Shown in pieces: positions 56,400 to 64,000 of a stretch of 64,000 bases of DNA (the stretch's first letter is position 1; every line of letters begins with the position of its first letter). Where the stretch lies: contig JAUVXE010000003.1 of NCBI GenBank assembly GCA_030603745.1, forward strand, positions 62,001 through 126,000, in the 5' to 3' direction. Position numbers and translations under genes: made by a program. The notes beneath the pieces are model-generated. The model did not search any database, was not told the DNA's origin, and saw only the letters and a list, made by a program, of their open reading frames with translations. The DNA comes from Coriobacteriia bacterium (GTDB lineage Bacteria; Actinomycetota; Coriobacteriia; Anaerosomatales; SLCP01).

Positions 56400-57314
56400 A
56401 TGTCACTTCCCAAGGTGGACAAGATCTGGATGGACGGGGCGCTCGTCGACTGGGACGCGGCGCAGGTCCACGTCCTCACCCATGCGCTCCACTACGGCTC
56501 CGGCGTCTTCGAGGGCATCCGCTGCTACGAGACGTCCTCGGGTCCTGCGGTCTTCCGCCTCCGCGAGCACATGGAGCGTTTCGAGCGCAGCGCGCGGATG
56601 CTCCTCATGGACCTCGGCTTCTCGGTCGAGGACACGATCGCCGCGGTCCTCGAGACCATCCGCGTCAACAACCTCTCCTCCTGCTACATCCGCCCGGTCG
56701 CGTTCCGCGGCTACGGGGTGATGGGTCTCGACCCGCTGCCCGCGCCCGTCAACGTCGTGATCGCCGCCTGGCCGTGGGACACCTACCTTGGCGAGGACGC
56801 GCTCAAGCACGGTGTGGCGGTCGGCGTGTCGAGCTGGAGGCAGCGCGGCATCAACTCCACGCCCCCGGCGATCAAGGCGACCGGCCAGTACATCAACTCC
56901 TCGCTCGCGCGTGTCGAGGCGAACCGCCACGGGTACGCCGAGGCGATCCTGTTGAACGAGGAGGGCAAGGTCTGCGAGGGCACCGGCGAGAACCTCTTCA
57001 TCGTGAAGAAGGGCGTCATCCACACGCCGCCGGTCTCCGACGGGATCCTCGAGGGGATCACGCGCGACAGCATCATGACGCTCGCCCGCGACAAGGACAT
57101 CGAGGTCCGAGAGACCTCGCTCGTGCGTACCGACCTCTACACGTGTGACGAGATGTTCATGACCGGCTCGGCCGCCGAGGTCGTCCCCGTGCACTCGGTC
57201 GACGGCATCGAGATCGGTGACCCCGGCCCGATCACGCTCGACCTGCAGGAGAGCTTCTTCCGCGTGGTCAAGGGTGAGGACCCGGCCTACGAGGAGTGGC
57301 TCGACCGCGTCTGA
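56400..57314 (+). CDS. ilvE: Branched-chain amino acid aminotransferase
   Basis: PLP fold-type IV transaminase for the last step of leucine, isoleucine and valine synthesis. 304 aa from the ATG at 56400 (AAAGGGG about 10 nt upstream). KIWMDGALVDWDAAQVHVL, HYGSGVFEGIRCYE, PPAIKATGQYINSSLA with the Schiff-base Lys, NEEGKVCEGTGENLFIVKKG and PPVSDGILEGITRDSIM. Length and motifs are standard. No ilvC, ilvD or ilvB is in the window. Confidence 0.94.
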   Translation: MSLPKVDKIWMDGALVDWDAAQVHVLTHALHYGSGVFEGIRCYETSSGPAVFRLREHMERFERSARMLLMDLGFSVEDTIAAVLETIRVNNLSSCYIRPVAFRGYGVMGLDPLPAPVNVVIAAWPWDTYLGEDALKHGVAVGVSSWRQRGINSTPPAIKATGQYINSSLARVEANRHGYAEAILLNEEGKVCEGTGENLFIVKKGVIHTPPVSDGILEGITRDSIMTLARDKDIEVRETSLVRTDLYTCDEMFMTGSAAEVVPVHSVDGIEIGDPGPITLDLQESFFRVVKGEDPAYEEWLDRV

Positions 57315-57359
57315 GGTTCACCGACGTCGGCCGCCCGCCCCAGGACCCGTCGCGAAGGG

Positions 57360-57788
57360 TCACCGCAGGACCGTCACAGCGCATTCAGGAACCCGGGCGT
57401 GCGCGCGTTCGGCGGTGACGAGTTCGCATTCGAGTCCCATCGCGAGCGCCGGGAAGAGTGCGTCGTAGAGGGTCAGGCGATGCTGTCGCGCGATGACGGT
57501 TGCGCTCGCCAGCAGCTCTGCGTCCCACGCGGGATAGACGATGCCGCTCTCCGCCAGGCCCTCGGCAGCGGTTGCCAGGTCTGCTGTGCTGACGCTGTTC
57601 CTGCGTGCAAGGGCGTTCAGGACCTCGGCGGGGAGGTGCGGAGGGGCGACGAGCAGGATCTCCCCGACCCGGTGCTCCTCGAAGAGTGCGAGCGCTGCTT
57701 CGAGCGCATCCTCATCCTCGCCGCAGAACCACTTGAAGACGACCGAGGAGTCGACGCAGACGTAGCGCGTGGCCCGGACGGGTCTCAT
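57360..57788 (-). CDS. vapC: PIN-domain ribonuclease toxin (VapC-type)
   Basis: 142 aa, overlapping its antitoxin by 4 nt. CVDSSVVFKWF gives the first catalytic Asp, HLPAEVLNAL the Glu, LTLYDALFPALAMGLEC the second Asp. The fourth acidic position reads LVTAERAH (Glu instead of the common Asp). VapC toxins cut tRNA or rRNA. The fold and order are clear; activity depends on whether Glu is accepted at that site. Confidence 0.88.
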   Translation of the reverse strand: MRPVRATRYVCVDSSVVFKWFCGEDEDALEAALALFEEHRVGEILLVAPPHLPAEVLNALARRNSVSTADLATAAEGLAESGIVYPAWDAELLASATVIARQHRLTLYDALFPALAMGLECELVTAERAHARVPECAVTVLR

Positions 57789-58060
57789 CGGCGCTCCCAG
57801 CGGGGAGGTGCGTCGCGCAGTTCCCTGATCGACGTGGCGGCACCCGGCGCGCCTACCGAAGGCGCGAGGGAGCGCATCTTGTCCATCGCGTGGCCGAGGC
57901 GTTCCGCACGTGCGCGCTGCGCCGCCTCCTCCTCAAGCGTTGCCAGGTAGTGCACGGCCGCCTCGCGCAGGAACCCGCTGCGTGTCGCCCCGGCATCGGC
58001 TGCCTGACGGTCGAGTTCCTCGAGCAGTCCGTCGGGGAGCGATATGTTGATCTTCGCCAT
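57785..58060 (-). CDS. Ribbon-helix-helix antitoxin of the PIN toxin pair
   Basis: 91 aa; ATG at 58060 with AGGA 6 nt upstream. KINISLPDGLLEELDRQAAD and TRSGFLREAAVHYLATLEE form the RHH (about 1-45). The C-terminal arm (RERLGHAMDK-like helix, then a Pro/Arg tail) should bind the PIN active site. It is first in the operon and probably autorepresses through the repeats at 58087-58106. Confidence 0.87.
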   Translation of the reverse strand: MAKINISLPDGLLEELDRQAADAGATRSGFLREAAVHYLATLEEEAAQRARAERLGHAMDKMRSLAPSVGAPGAATSIRELRDAPPRWERR

Positions 58061-58086
58061 GGTGGTCCTCGCAGTAGTGATGTAGG

Positions 58087-58106
58087 TACTACCGAGTATA
58101 CTACCG
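58087..58106. promoter_or_regulatory. Direct-repeat operator over the toxin-antitoxin promoter
   Basis: TACTACCG occurs at 58087-58094 and 58099-58106, a 12-nt period suited to adjacent RHH dimers. A minus-strand -10 TATACT (58095-58100) lies between them, so binding would block transcription. Confidence 0.65.
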
Positions 58107-58146
58107 GGCTATCGAAGGGCAAGCGGCGACGGTGGACTTCCTCGGC

Positions 58147-58152
58147 TAGAAT
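58147..58152 (+). promoter_or_regulatory. -10 element TAGAAT of cimA
   Basis: TAGAAT 45 nt before cimA; the third TAGAAT box in front of a branched-chain pathway gene in this window. Confidence 0.45.
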
Positions 58153-58196
58153 GTAGACCTGCGCCGACAGCCACGGCGTTCGGGAAGGACGGTCCG

Positions 58197-59780
58197 ATGA
58201 TCACCCTCTACGACACCACACTGCGCGACGGCACCCAGCGCGAGGGGCTGTCGCTCTCGGTCGACGACAAGCTGCGCATCGCGCAGCGGCTCGACGCCCT
58301 CGGGGTGCACTACGTCGAAGGCGGGTTCCCCGGCTCCAACCCCAAAGACATCGAGTTCTTCGAGCGCGCCCGCGACCTCAAGCTCGAGACCGCCACCGTC
58401 TCGGCGTTCGGAACCACGTGCCGCAAGGGCATGGCCGCCGAGGAGGACCCGGGGCTCGCCGCGCTCCTTGAGACCGGCTGCGAAGCGCTCTGCATCTTTG
58501 GCAAGGCGTGGGACCTGCACGTGACCGAGACGCTGCGCGCGCCGCTCGAGGAGAACGTGCGCATGGTGCGCGACTCCGTCGCCTACCTCAAGTCGCAGGG
58601 GCGCACCGTGTTCTTCGACGCCGAGCACTTCTTCGACGGCTACGCGCACGACGCCGGCTACGCGATCGAGGTCGTGCGGGCGGCGGCCGAGGCCGGCGCG
58701 GACGCGGTGGTGCTCTGCGACACCAACGGCGGGACCATGCCCCACGAGGTGCTGCGGGCGGTGGGCGTGGTGCGGCTCGAGACCGATGTCGCCCTCGGCA
58801 TCCACGCGCACGACGACGCGGGCTGCGCGGTCGCGAACTCGCTCCTCGCGGTGGACGCGGGCTGCACGCACGTCCAGGGCACCGCGAACGGCTACGGCGA
58901 GCGCGCCGGCAACGCCGACCTGCTCTCGATCATCCCCGCGCTCGTGCTCAAGATGGACCGCGAGTGCGTAAGCCGCGACCAGCTCAAGCTCCTCACCGAG
59001 GTGAGCCACTTCATCGCCGAGACGGCCAACATCTCGCCCGACCCGCACCACCCCTACACCGGCGCGAGCGCCTTCGCGCACAAGGGCGGGGTGCACGCGA
59101 GCGCGGCCGCGCGCCTGCCCGAGGCCTACGAGCACGTCGACCCGGCCGCGGTGGGCAACCTCGCGCGCGTGGTCGTGAGCGAGCTCGCCGGCCGCGCGTC
59201 GCTCACCATGAAGGCGGCCGAGCTCGGCATCGACCTCACCGGCGACCAGGAGACGGCGGGCGCCGTGCTCGACTCGATCAAGGAGCTCGAGCACCGGGGC
59301 TACTCGTTCGAGGCGGCCGACGCGAGTCTCGAGGTCATGCTCAAGAAGCGCCTCGGCACCTACCAGCCCCTCTTCCGGCTCGAGTCGTTCCGCTGCATCA
59401 TGGAGAAGCGCGAGGACGGCCGCGTGATGACCGAGGCGACCATCAAGATCCACGTGGGCGGGCACCGCTATATCGCCACCGCCGAGGGCAACGGTCCCGT
59501 CAACGCGCTCGACAAGGCGCTCCGCATCGCCATCGGCCGCTACTACCCGGCACTCGACGACTTCGAGCTCACCGACTTCAAGGTGCGCGTGCTCGACGAG
59601 AAGAAGGGCACCGGCGCGGTCACGCGCGTGCTCATCGAGACCGCCGACGGCGAGAAGAGCTGGGGCACCGTGGGCGTGAGCGAGAACATCATCGAGGCGT
59701 CGTGGGAGGCGCTCGTGGACTCTGTCGAGTACGGACTCTCACATCCCCGGCAGGAGAGCGGGGACACTTATGGAAGTTAA
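58197..59780 (+). CDS. cimA: (R)-citramalate synthase
   Basis: Condenses acetyl-CoA with pyruvate, giving 2-oxobutyrate and hence isoleucine without threonine deaminase. 527 aa. LYDTTLRDGTQREGLSLS and YVEGGFPGSNPKDIEFF (the latter typical of CimA, not LeuA), LGIHAHDDAGCAVANSLLAV with metal His residues, GTANGYGERAGNADL, and HPYTGASAFAHKGGVHASA. A C-terminal LeuA allosteric domain (about 390-515) suggests isoleucine feedback. LeuC, LeuD and LeuB in the window can carry out the following steps. The frame runs into the FAH-family gene. Confidence 0.95.
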   Translation: MITLYDTTLRDGTQREGLSLSVDDKLRIAQRLDALGVHYVEGGFPGSNPKDIEFFERARDLKLETATVSAFGTTCRKGMAAEEDPGLAALLETGCEALCIFGKAWDLHVTETLRAPLEENVRMVRDSVAYLKSQGRTVFFDAEHFFDGYAHDAGYAIEVVRAAAEAGADAVVLCDTNGGTMPHEVLRAVGVVRLETDVALGIHAHDDAGCAVANSLLAVDAGCTHVQGTANGYGERAGNADLLSIIPALVLKMDRECVSRDQLKLLTEVSHFIAETANISPDPHHPYTGASAFAHKGGVHASAAARLPEAYEHVDPAAVGNLARVVVSELAGRASLTMKAAELGIDLTGDQETAGAVLDSIKELEHRGYSFEAADASLEVMLKKRLGTYQPLFRLESFRCIMEKREDGRVMTEATIKIHVGGHRYIATAEGNGPVNALDKALRIAIGRYYPALDDFELTDFKVRVLDEKKGTGAVTRVLIETADGEKSWGTVGVSENIIEASWEALVDSVEYGLSHPRQESGDTYGS

Positions 59781-59820
59781 TGCCGAGGGAAACCCCATCG
59801 ACAGGATCAGGGGGCTCGGC

Positions 59821-60570
59821 ATGAGAGTCGTACGCATCCTCTCCGAGGGTGACTGCCGGTACGGTCTGGCCGACGACGCCACCATCACGCTCATCTCCGA
59901 CGAGCCGTTCGCGCAATGGGAGCCTGAGGGCGCCGTGGGCCTGGCCTCGGCGGAACTGCTCACCCCGGTGATCCCGACCAAGATCGTCTGCGTGGGCATC
60001 AACTACCGCAACCACGCCGAGGAGATGGGACACCAGCTCCCGGCCGAGCCGGTCATCTTCCTGAAGCCGCCCACCGCCGTCAACGGCCCAGGCTGCCCGA
60101 TCAAGATCCCCGAGGGCGTGGGCAGGGTCGACTATGAGGCGGAACTCGCGGTGATCGTGGGCCGCCGCACGCACAACGCGACCCCGGAGCAGGCCCGGGA
60201 CAACATCCTCGGCTACGCGTGCGCCAACGACGTGACCGCCCGTGACCTGCAGAAGGTCGACGGGCAGTGGACGCGCGCGAAGGGTTTCGACGGGTTCTGT
60301 CCCCTCGGCCCATGGATCGAGACCGACGTCGACCCGTCGGACCTGCTGGTGGAGAGCTACGTCAACGGCGAGGTGCGCCAGTCGGCGCGCACGTCGGACA
60401 TGATCTTCGACGTCTACGAGCTGGTCAGCTTCATCTCGGGCGTGATGACGCTCGTGCCCGGCGACGTGGTGCTCACCGGCACGCCCGGCGGCATCGGCCC
60501 CCTGGCGTCCGGCGACGAGGTCGAGATCCGTATCGAGGGCGTGGGGAGCCTCGTCAACCGCGTGGTGTGA
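59821..60570 (+). CDS. Fumarylacetoacetate hydrolase (FAH) family protein
   Basis: 249 aa from the ATG at 59821, which gives the family-typical MRVVRILSEG start; an ATG at 59770 (overlapping cimA) would add 17 atypical residues. KIVCVGINYRNHAEEMG, PVIFLKPPTAVNGPG, VDYEAELAVIVGRR (metal Glu residues), CANDVTARDLQ, FDGFCPLGPWI and PGDVVLTGTPGGIG. Members hydrolyse or decarboxylate 2-oxo acids and acylpyruvates (for example oxaloacetate decarboxylase-like FAHD1). The specific substrate is not readable. Downstream of cimA and possibly cotranscribed. Confidence 0.9.
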   Translation: MRVVRILSEGDCRYGLADDATITLISDEPFAQWEPEGAVGLASAELLTPVIPTKIVCVGINYRNHAEEMGHQLPAEPVIFLKPPTAVNGPGCPIKIPEGVGRVDYEAELAVIVGRRTHNATPEQARDNILGYACANDVTARDLQKVDGQWTRAKGFDGFCPLGPWIETDVDPSDLLVESYVNGEVRQSARTSDMIFDVYELVSFISGVMTLVPGDVVLTGTPGGIGPLASGDEVEIRIEGVGSLVNRVV

Positions 60571-60716
60571 GTGCCCGGTGACGCTCGTCACCGCCACCCC
60601 CCGCCCGTCCGTCGCGAACAACCGTTCGGCTATCCACAGGCCCCAGATGTCGGTCTCGCGTGGTAGAGTGGGCACATCATCTTGTGTCCGCCGAGACCCG
60701 TGAGGAGCACGCATCC

Positions 60717-61052
60717 GTGGGGGAGGACCGTCTCAAGACACCCGAGGTAGAGGAGCTGTTGCGCGCGTTCCTCGCGCTCGGAGACGCCGATGAGGCGTAC
60801 GCGTTCCTGCAAGACGTCTGCACCATCAAGGAGATCCAGGACATGGCGCAACGCCTCCACGTCGCGCGGCTGCTCGCCGCCGGCGAGCACTACAGCGACA
60901 TCCGCGAGGCCACGGGCGCCTCGGCGACCACGATCAGCCGGGTCAGCAAGGCGCTCAACTACGGCGCCGACGGCTACCGTGCCGTGCTCGCGCGGCTTGA
61001 CGCCGACGCCGACGCCGACGCCGGCACGGGCGCCGGCGCGGGGGCGGAGTAG
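60717..61052 (+). CDS. TrpR-superfamily repressor (YerC/YecD type)
   Basis: 111 aa from a GTG with GAGGAG; the frame is open further upstream, but TAGAGT (60663-60668) looks like its -10. Core of about 80 residues: PEVEELLRAFLALGDADEAY, DVCTIKEIQDMAQRL and the helix-turn-helix HYSDIREATGASATTISRVS. These proteins have the TrpR DNA-binding fold but lack a proven tryptophan site. The C-terminal tail is a low-complexity DADADADAG stretch. It lies 3 bp before dnaE, an association seen in several Gram-positive groups. Confidence 0.9.
   Translation: MGEDRLKTPEVEELLRAFLALGDADEAYAFLQDVCTIKEIQDMAQRLHVARLLAAGEHYSDIREATGASATTISRVSKALNYGADGYRAVLARLDADADADAGTGAGAGAE
60999..61022 (+). repeat. Hexanucleotide tandem repeat (GACGCC)4
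   Basis: Four exact copies of GACGCC encode Asp-Ala repeats in the tail of the TrpR-like repressor. In-frame copy-number changes would alter tail length without breaking the gene. Confidence 0.85.
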
Positions 61053-61055
61053 GCC

Positions 61056-64000
61056 GTGTCCTTCGTCCACCTGCACACCCACTCCGAGTACTCGCTCCTC
61101 GACGGCGCGGCCCGCGTGCGGGACCTCGTCTCCCGCGCCTGCGAGCTGCAGATGCCGGCGCTCGCCGTGACCGACCACGGGGCGATGTACGGCGCCGTCG
61201 AGTTCTACCGCGAGGCGCGCAAGGCCGGCATCAAGCCGATCATCGGCTGCGAGATCTACTTCACGGCCGGCTCGCGCCTCGCGCGCGAAGGCAAGCCCGA
61301 CCTCTACCACCTGTTGCTCCTCGCCAAGGACGCCACCGGCTACCGCAACCTCATGGCCATGGTCTCCGAGGCCTCGGTGGGCGGCTTCTACTACAAGCCG
61401 CAGGTCGATCTCGAGCTGCTGGAGCAGTACAGCGAAGGGCTCATCGGCACGAGCGCGTGCATGAGCGGCATCGTGAGCAAGTCCATCGAGCGCGGCGACC
61501 TCGACACCGCGCGCACCTGGGCAGAGACCTACGCGCGCGTCTTTCCCGAGGGCGACTTCTTCCTCGAGATCCAGGACCAGGGCATCGTCGCCGACAACGG
61601 CACCACGCAGGCGCAGATCAACGCCCAGATCGCCGCCCTCGGCGCCGAGCTCGGCCTGCCGCTCGTGGCCACCAACGACATCCACTACGTGCATGGCGCC
61701 GACGCCAACGCGCAGGACATGCTGTTGTGCATCGGCACCGGCTCGACCATGGACGACGTGGGCCGCATGAAGTTCTCCTGCGAGGAGTTCTTCATGAAGT
61801 CCGCCGAGGAGATGGCGAGCGCGGTCGGCGCCTACCCCGAGGCGCTCGCCAACACGCTGGAGATCGCCGAGCGGTGCGAGGTCGAGCTCGAGTTCGACAA
61901 GCTCGTCTTCCCCGTGTTCGACGTGCCTGCGGCCCACACCGAGGAGAGCTTCCTCGAGGCCGAGTGCATCGAGGGCCTCAAGGTCCGCTACGGCGATCCC
62001 GTGCCGCCCGAGGCGATGGAGCGGCTCCACCACGAGCTCGCGATCATCAACGAGAAGGGGTACGCCGCCTACTTCCTGATCGTCGCGGACTTCGTGAAGT
62101 GGGCCAAGGAGCGCGACATCGGCGTGGGCCCGGGCCGAGGCAGCGCGGCGGGCTCGATCATCGCGTACTCCCTCGGCATCACGAACCTCGACCCGATCTC
62201 CAACGGGCTGCTCTTCGAGCGGTTCTTGAACCCCGAGCGAACCGAGATGCCCGATATCGATATCGACTTCGACGACGAGCGCCGTGGCGAGGTCATCGAG
62301 TACGTGCGCGAGAAGTACGGTCACGACAAGGTCGCGCAGATCATCACGTTCGGCACGATGAAGGCGCGCGCTGCCGTGCGTGACGCGGGGCGCGTGCTCG
62401 GCTACCCCTACGGCGTGCCCGACCGCATCTCCAAGATGATCGTCGACGACCTCAAGGCGACCATCGACTCCTCGCTCGCGCAGAACCCCGACCTCAAGGC
62501 GGACTACGAGTCCAACCCCGACACCAGGCGGATCATCGACGCGGCACGCGCCCTTGAGGGCATCGTGCGAGGCGAGGGCGTGCACGCGGCGGGCGTGGTC
62601 ATCTGCCGCGACCCGCTCTACCACCACACGCCGGTCAAGCGCGACACCAAGGGCGAGTCGGTCGTCACCCAGTACGAGGGCAACACGATCGCCGACCTCG
62701 GCCTGCTCAAGATGGACTTCCTCGGCCTGCGCACCCTCACCGTGATCGCGCAGGCGGTGCGCAACATCGAGGCGAACCACGGCGTGCGCATCGACCCCGA
62801 CGAGATCCCGCTCGACGACGACGCCACCTTCGAGCTGCTGCGCCGGGGCGACACGGTGGGCGTGTTCCAGGTCGAGTCGCCGGGGATGCGCCAGCTCCTG
62901 CGCGACATGCAGCCCACGAGCTTCGCCGACATCGTCGCGCTGCTCGCCCTCTACCGGCCCGGTCCCCTCGGCTCGGGCATGGTCAAGGACTTCGTGAACC
63001 GCAAGCACGGCCGCGCGCAGGTGACCTACTACGACGACCGCCTCAAGCCGATCCTCGAGGAGACCTACGGCACGGTCGTCTACCAGGAGCAGGTCATGCG
63101 CATCTCCATGGAGATGAGCGGTTTCACGGCGGCCAAGGCCGACAAGCTGCGAAAGGCGATGGGCAAGAAGGACAAGAACGTGCTCGACGCCCTCAAGGCC
63201 GACTGGGTGGGCGGCGCCACCGCGGGCGGCTACGACCCCAAGCTCGCCTCGCGCATGTGGGAGGACATCGAGAAGTTCGCCGAGTACGCGTTCAACAAGA
63301 GCCACTCGGCCGCCTACGGGCTCATCACGATGCAGACCGCCTACCTCAAGGCGCACTATCCCACCGAGTACATGGCGGCGGTGCTCACCTCCTACACCGG
63401 CAAGACGGACAAGATCGTCAAGTACGTCGCCGAGTGCAACCGCGCCGGCATGAAGGTCCTGCCGCCCGACGTCAACTCCTCGGGCCGCGACTTCACCGCC
63501 GTGGCCGAGGGGATCCGGTTCGGGCTCGCCGGCATCCGCGGGGTGGGCGAGGGCGTGGTCGAGCGCGTCATCGAGGCGCGCGGCGACGGCGACGGCCCGT
63601 TCACGTCGCTCCACGACTTCTGCGCGCGGGTCGACATGCTCTCGGTCAACAAGAAGACCCTCGAGGCGCTCATCAAGGCGGGCGCGTTCGACTCCACCGG
63701 CTACCCCCGCAAGCACCTCGTCGCGCTCATGGACGGCTGTGTCGACGCCGCGATCAAGCGGCAGAAGGACGCCGCCTGCGGCCAGGTCTCGATGTTCGAC
63801 ATGTGCGCCGAGGAGGGCGTGGCCGGGTTCGCCGAGGAGATACCGGCGCCCAACGACGACGAGTGGGACAAGAAGCTCAAGCTCGCCTTCGAGAAGGAGA
63901 TGCTCGGCATCTACGTCTCCGACCACCCGCTGCGCGAGATCGCCGACGCGGTCCGGGCGGGTCGCACCCTCTCCCTCGGCGAGCTCGAGGACGCGCGCGA
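61056..64000 (+). CDS. dnaE: DNA polymerase III alpha subunit (3' end outside the window)
   Basis: Replicative polymerase. GTG at 61056, 981 codons visible. PHP domain first (FVHLHTHSEYSLLDGAAR, ALAVTDHGAMYGAVEFY, ATNDIHYV), then the C-family polymerase core with GVGPGRGSAAGSIIAYSLG and PDIDIDFDDERRGEVI holding catalytic aspartates. Fingers and helix-hairpin-helix parts follow (KADKLRKAMGKK, FNKSHSAAYGLITMQTAYLK). The last visible residues (GIYVSDHPLREIADAVRAGR) precede the OB-fold domain, which is cut off. DnaE1-type, not PolC, since no exonuclease insert is present. Confidence 0.97.
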   Translation, partial: MSFVHLHTHSEYSLLDGAARVRDLVSRACELQMPALAVTDHGAMYGAVEFYREARKAGIKPIIGCEIYFTAGSRLAREGKPDLYHLLLLAKDATGYRNLMAMVSEASVGGFYYKPQVDLELLEQYSEGLIGTSACMSGIVSKSIERGDLDTARTWAETYARVFPEGDFFLEIQDQGIVADNGTTQAQINAQIAALGAELGLPLVATNDIHYVHGADANAQDMLLCIGTGSTMDDVGRMKFSCEEFFMKSAEEMASAVGAYPEALANTLEIAERCEVELEFDKLVFPVFDVPAAHTEESFLEAECIEGLKVRYGDPVPPEAMERLHHELAIINEKGYAAYFLIVADFVKWAKERDIGVGPGRGSAAGSIIAYSLGITNLDPISNGLLFERFLNPERTEMPDIDIDFDDERRGEVIEYVREKYGHDKVAQIITFGTMKARAAVRDAGRVLGYPYGVPDRISKMIVDDLKATIDSSLAQNPDLKADYESNPDTRRIIDAARALEGIVRGEGVHAAGVVICRDPLYHHTPVKRDTKGESVVTQYEGNTIADLGLLKMDFLGLRTLTVIAQAVRNIEANHGVRIDPDEIPLDDDATFELLRRGDTVGVFQVESPGMRQLLRDMQPTSFADIVALLALYRPGPLGSGMVKDFVNRKHGRAQVTYYDDRLKPILEETYGTVVYQEQVMRISMEMSGFTAAKADKLRKAMGKKDKNVLDALKADWVGGATAGGYDPKLASRMWEDIEKFAEYAFNKSHSAAYGLITMQTAYLKAHYPTEYMAAVLTSYTGKTDKIVKYVAECNRAGMKVLPPDVNSSGRDFTAVAEGIRFGLAGIRGVGEGVVERVIEARGDGDGPFTSLHDFCARVDMLSVNKKTLEALIKAGAFDSTGYPRKHLVALMDGCVDAAIKRQKDAACGQVSMFDMCAEEGVAGFAEEIPAPNDDEWDKKLKLAFEKEMLGIYVSDHPLREIADAVRAGRTLSLGELEDAR

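Noticed and set aside
60630-63926. 1098-codon minus-strand open frame opposite dnaE
   Set aside because: It mirrors the codon bias of dnaE and has repetitive Val/Gly/Asp/His composition with no recognisable domain.

Overview
High-GC (about 70 percent) chromosomal DNA with strong third-position G/C bias, frequent GTG starts and actinobacterial-type gene content. A TrpR/YerC-like repressor directly upstream of dnaE, an archaeal-type LeuC/LeuD pair, citramalate synthase and multiheme c-type cytochromes without Gram-negative outer-membrane partners suggest an anaerobic Coriobacteriia-like actinobacterium. That placement is inference; no rRNA marker is present.

Layout. 1-1598: a membrane PAS/GGDEF diguanylate cyclase running off the left edge. 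1.7-6.7 kb: leuA with a possible leaderless leader peptide, a Wzy_C/O-antigen-ligase-like membrane protein, and leuC. 6.7-18.6 kb: an electron-transfer block. It holds a TPR plus NHL-propeller membrane pair, a secreted hexaheme cytochrome, two membrane-anchored dodecaheme cytochromes, a 13-heme cytochrome whose C-terminal half is a copy of the hexaheme protein, and two more ligase-like proteins with helical tails. I count 43 c-heme motifs. All four transcription units that carry these genes are preceded by a YGTGW-N6-TCACA palindrome (CRP/FNR-type), so the block looks like one regulon.

18.7-53.2 kb: a large surface-polysaccharide locus. It encodes GDP-mannose synthesis and its 4-keto-6-deoxy branch (manC, gmd, a GDP-fucose-synthase-like SDR fused to a cupin, a perosamine-synthase-like aminotransferase), a UDP-xylose-synthase-like SDR, a CapD/FlaA1-type dehydratase, a UbiA prenyltransferase, about six glycosyltransferases, two methyltransferases, a Wzy polymerase, a Wzx flippase, an OafA-type acyltransferase and several large integral membrane proteins. 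leuD and two small membrane-protein genes lie inside it.

53.2-60.6 kb: an RHH/GNAT toxin-antitoxin pair whose toxin is broken by a one-base insertion, leuB, a sortase-less secreted or anchored protein, ilvE, an RHH/PIN toxin-antitoxin pair, cimA and an FAH-family hydrolase. leuA, leuC, leuD, leuB, ilvE and cimA together cover leucine synthesis and the pyruvate/citramalate route to isoleucine, but they are scattered over 57 kb. 60.7-64.0 kb: the TrpR-like repressor and the first 981 codons of dnaE.

The most interesting part is 6.7-18.6 kb. Working hypothesis: the hexaheme protein is a highly expressed extracellular (possibly filament-forming) cytochrome; the 13-heme protein is a cap or base carrying the same module; the dodecahemes move electrons across the cell wall; and the Wzy_C/TPR proteins glycosylate these surface proteins. 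No gap between genes exceeds 300 bases, and I saw no tRNA, rRNA, CRISPR array, insertion sequence or prophage.
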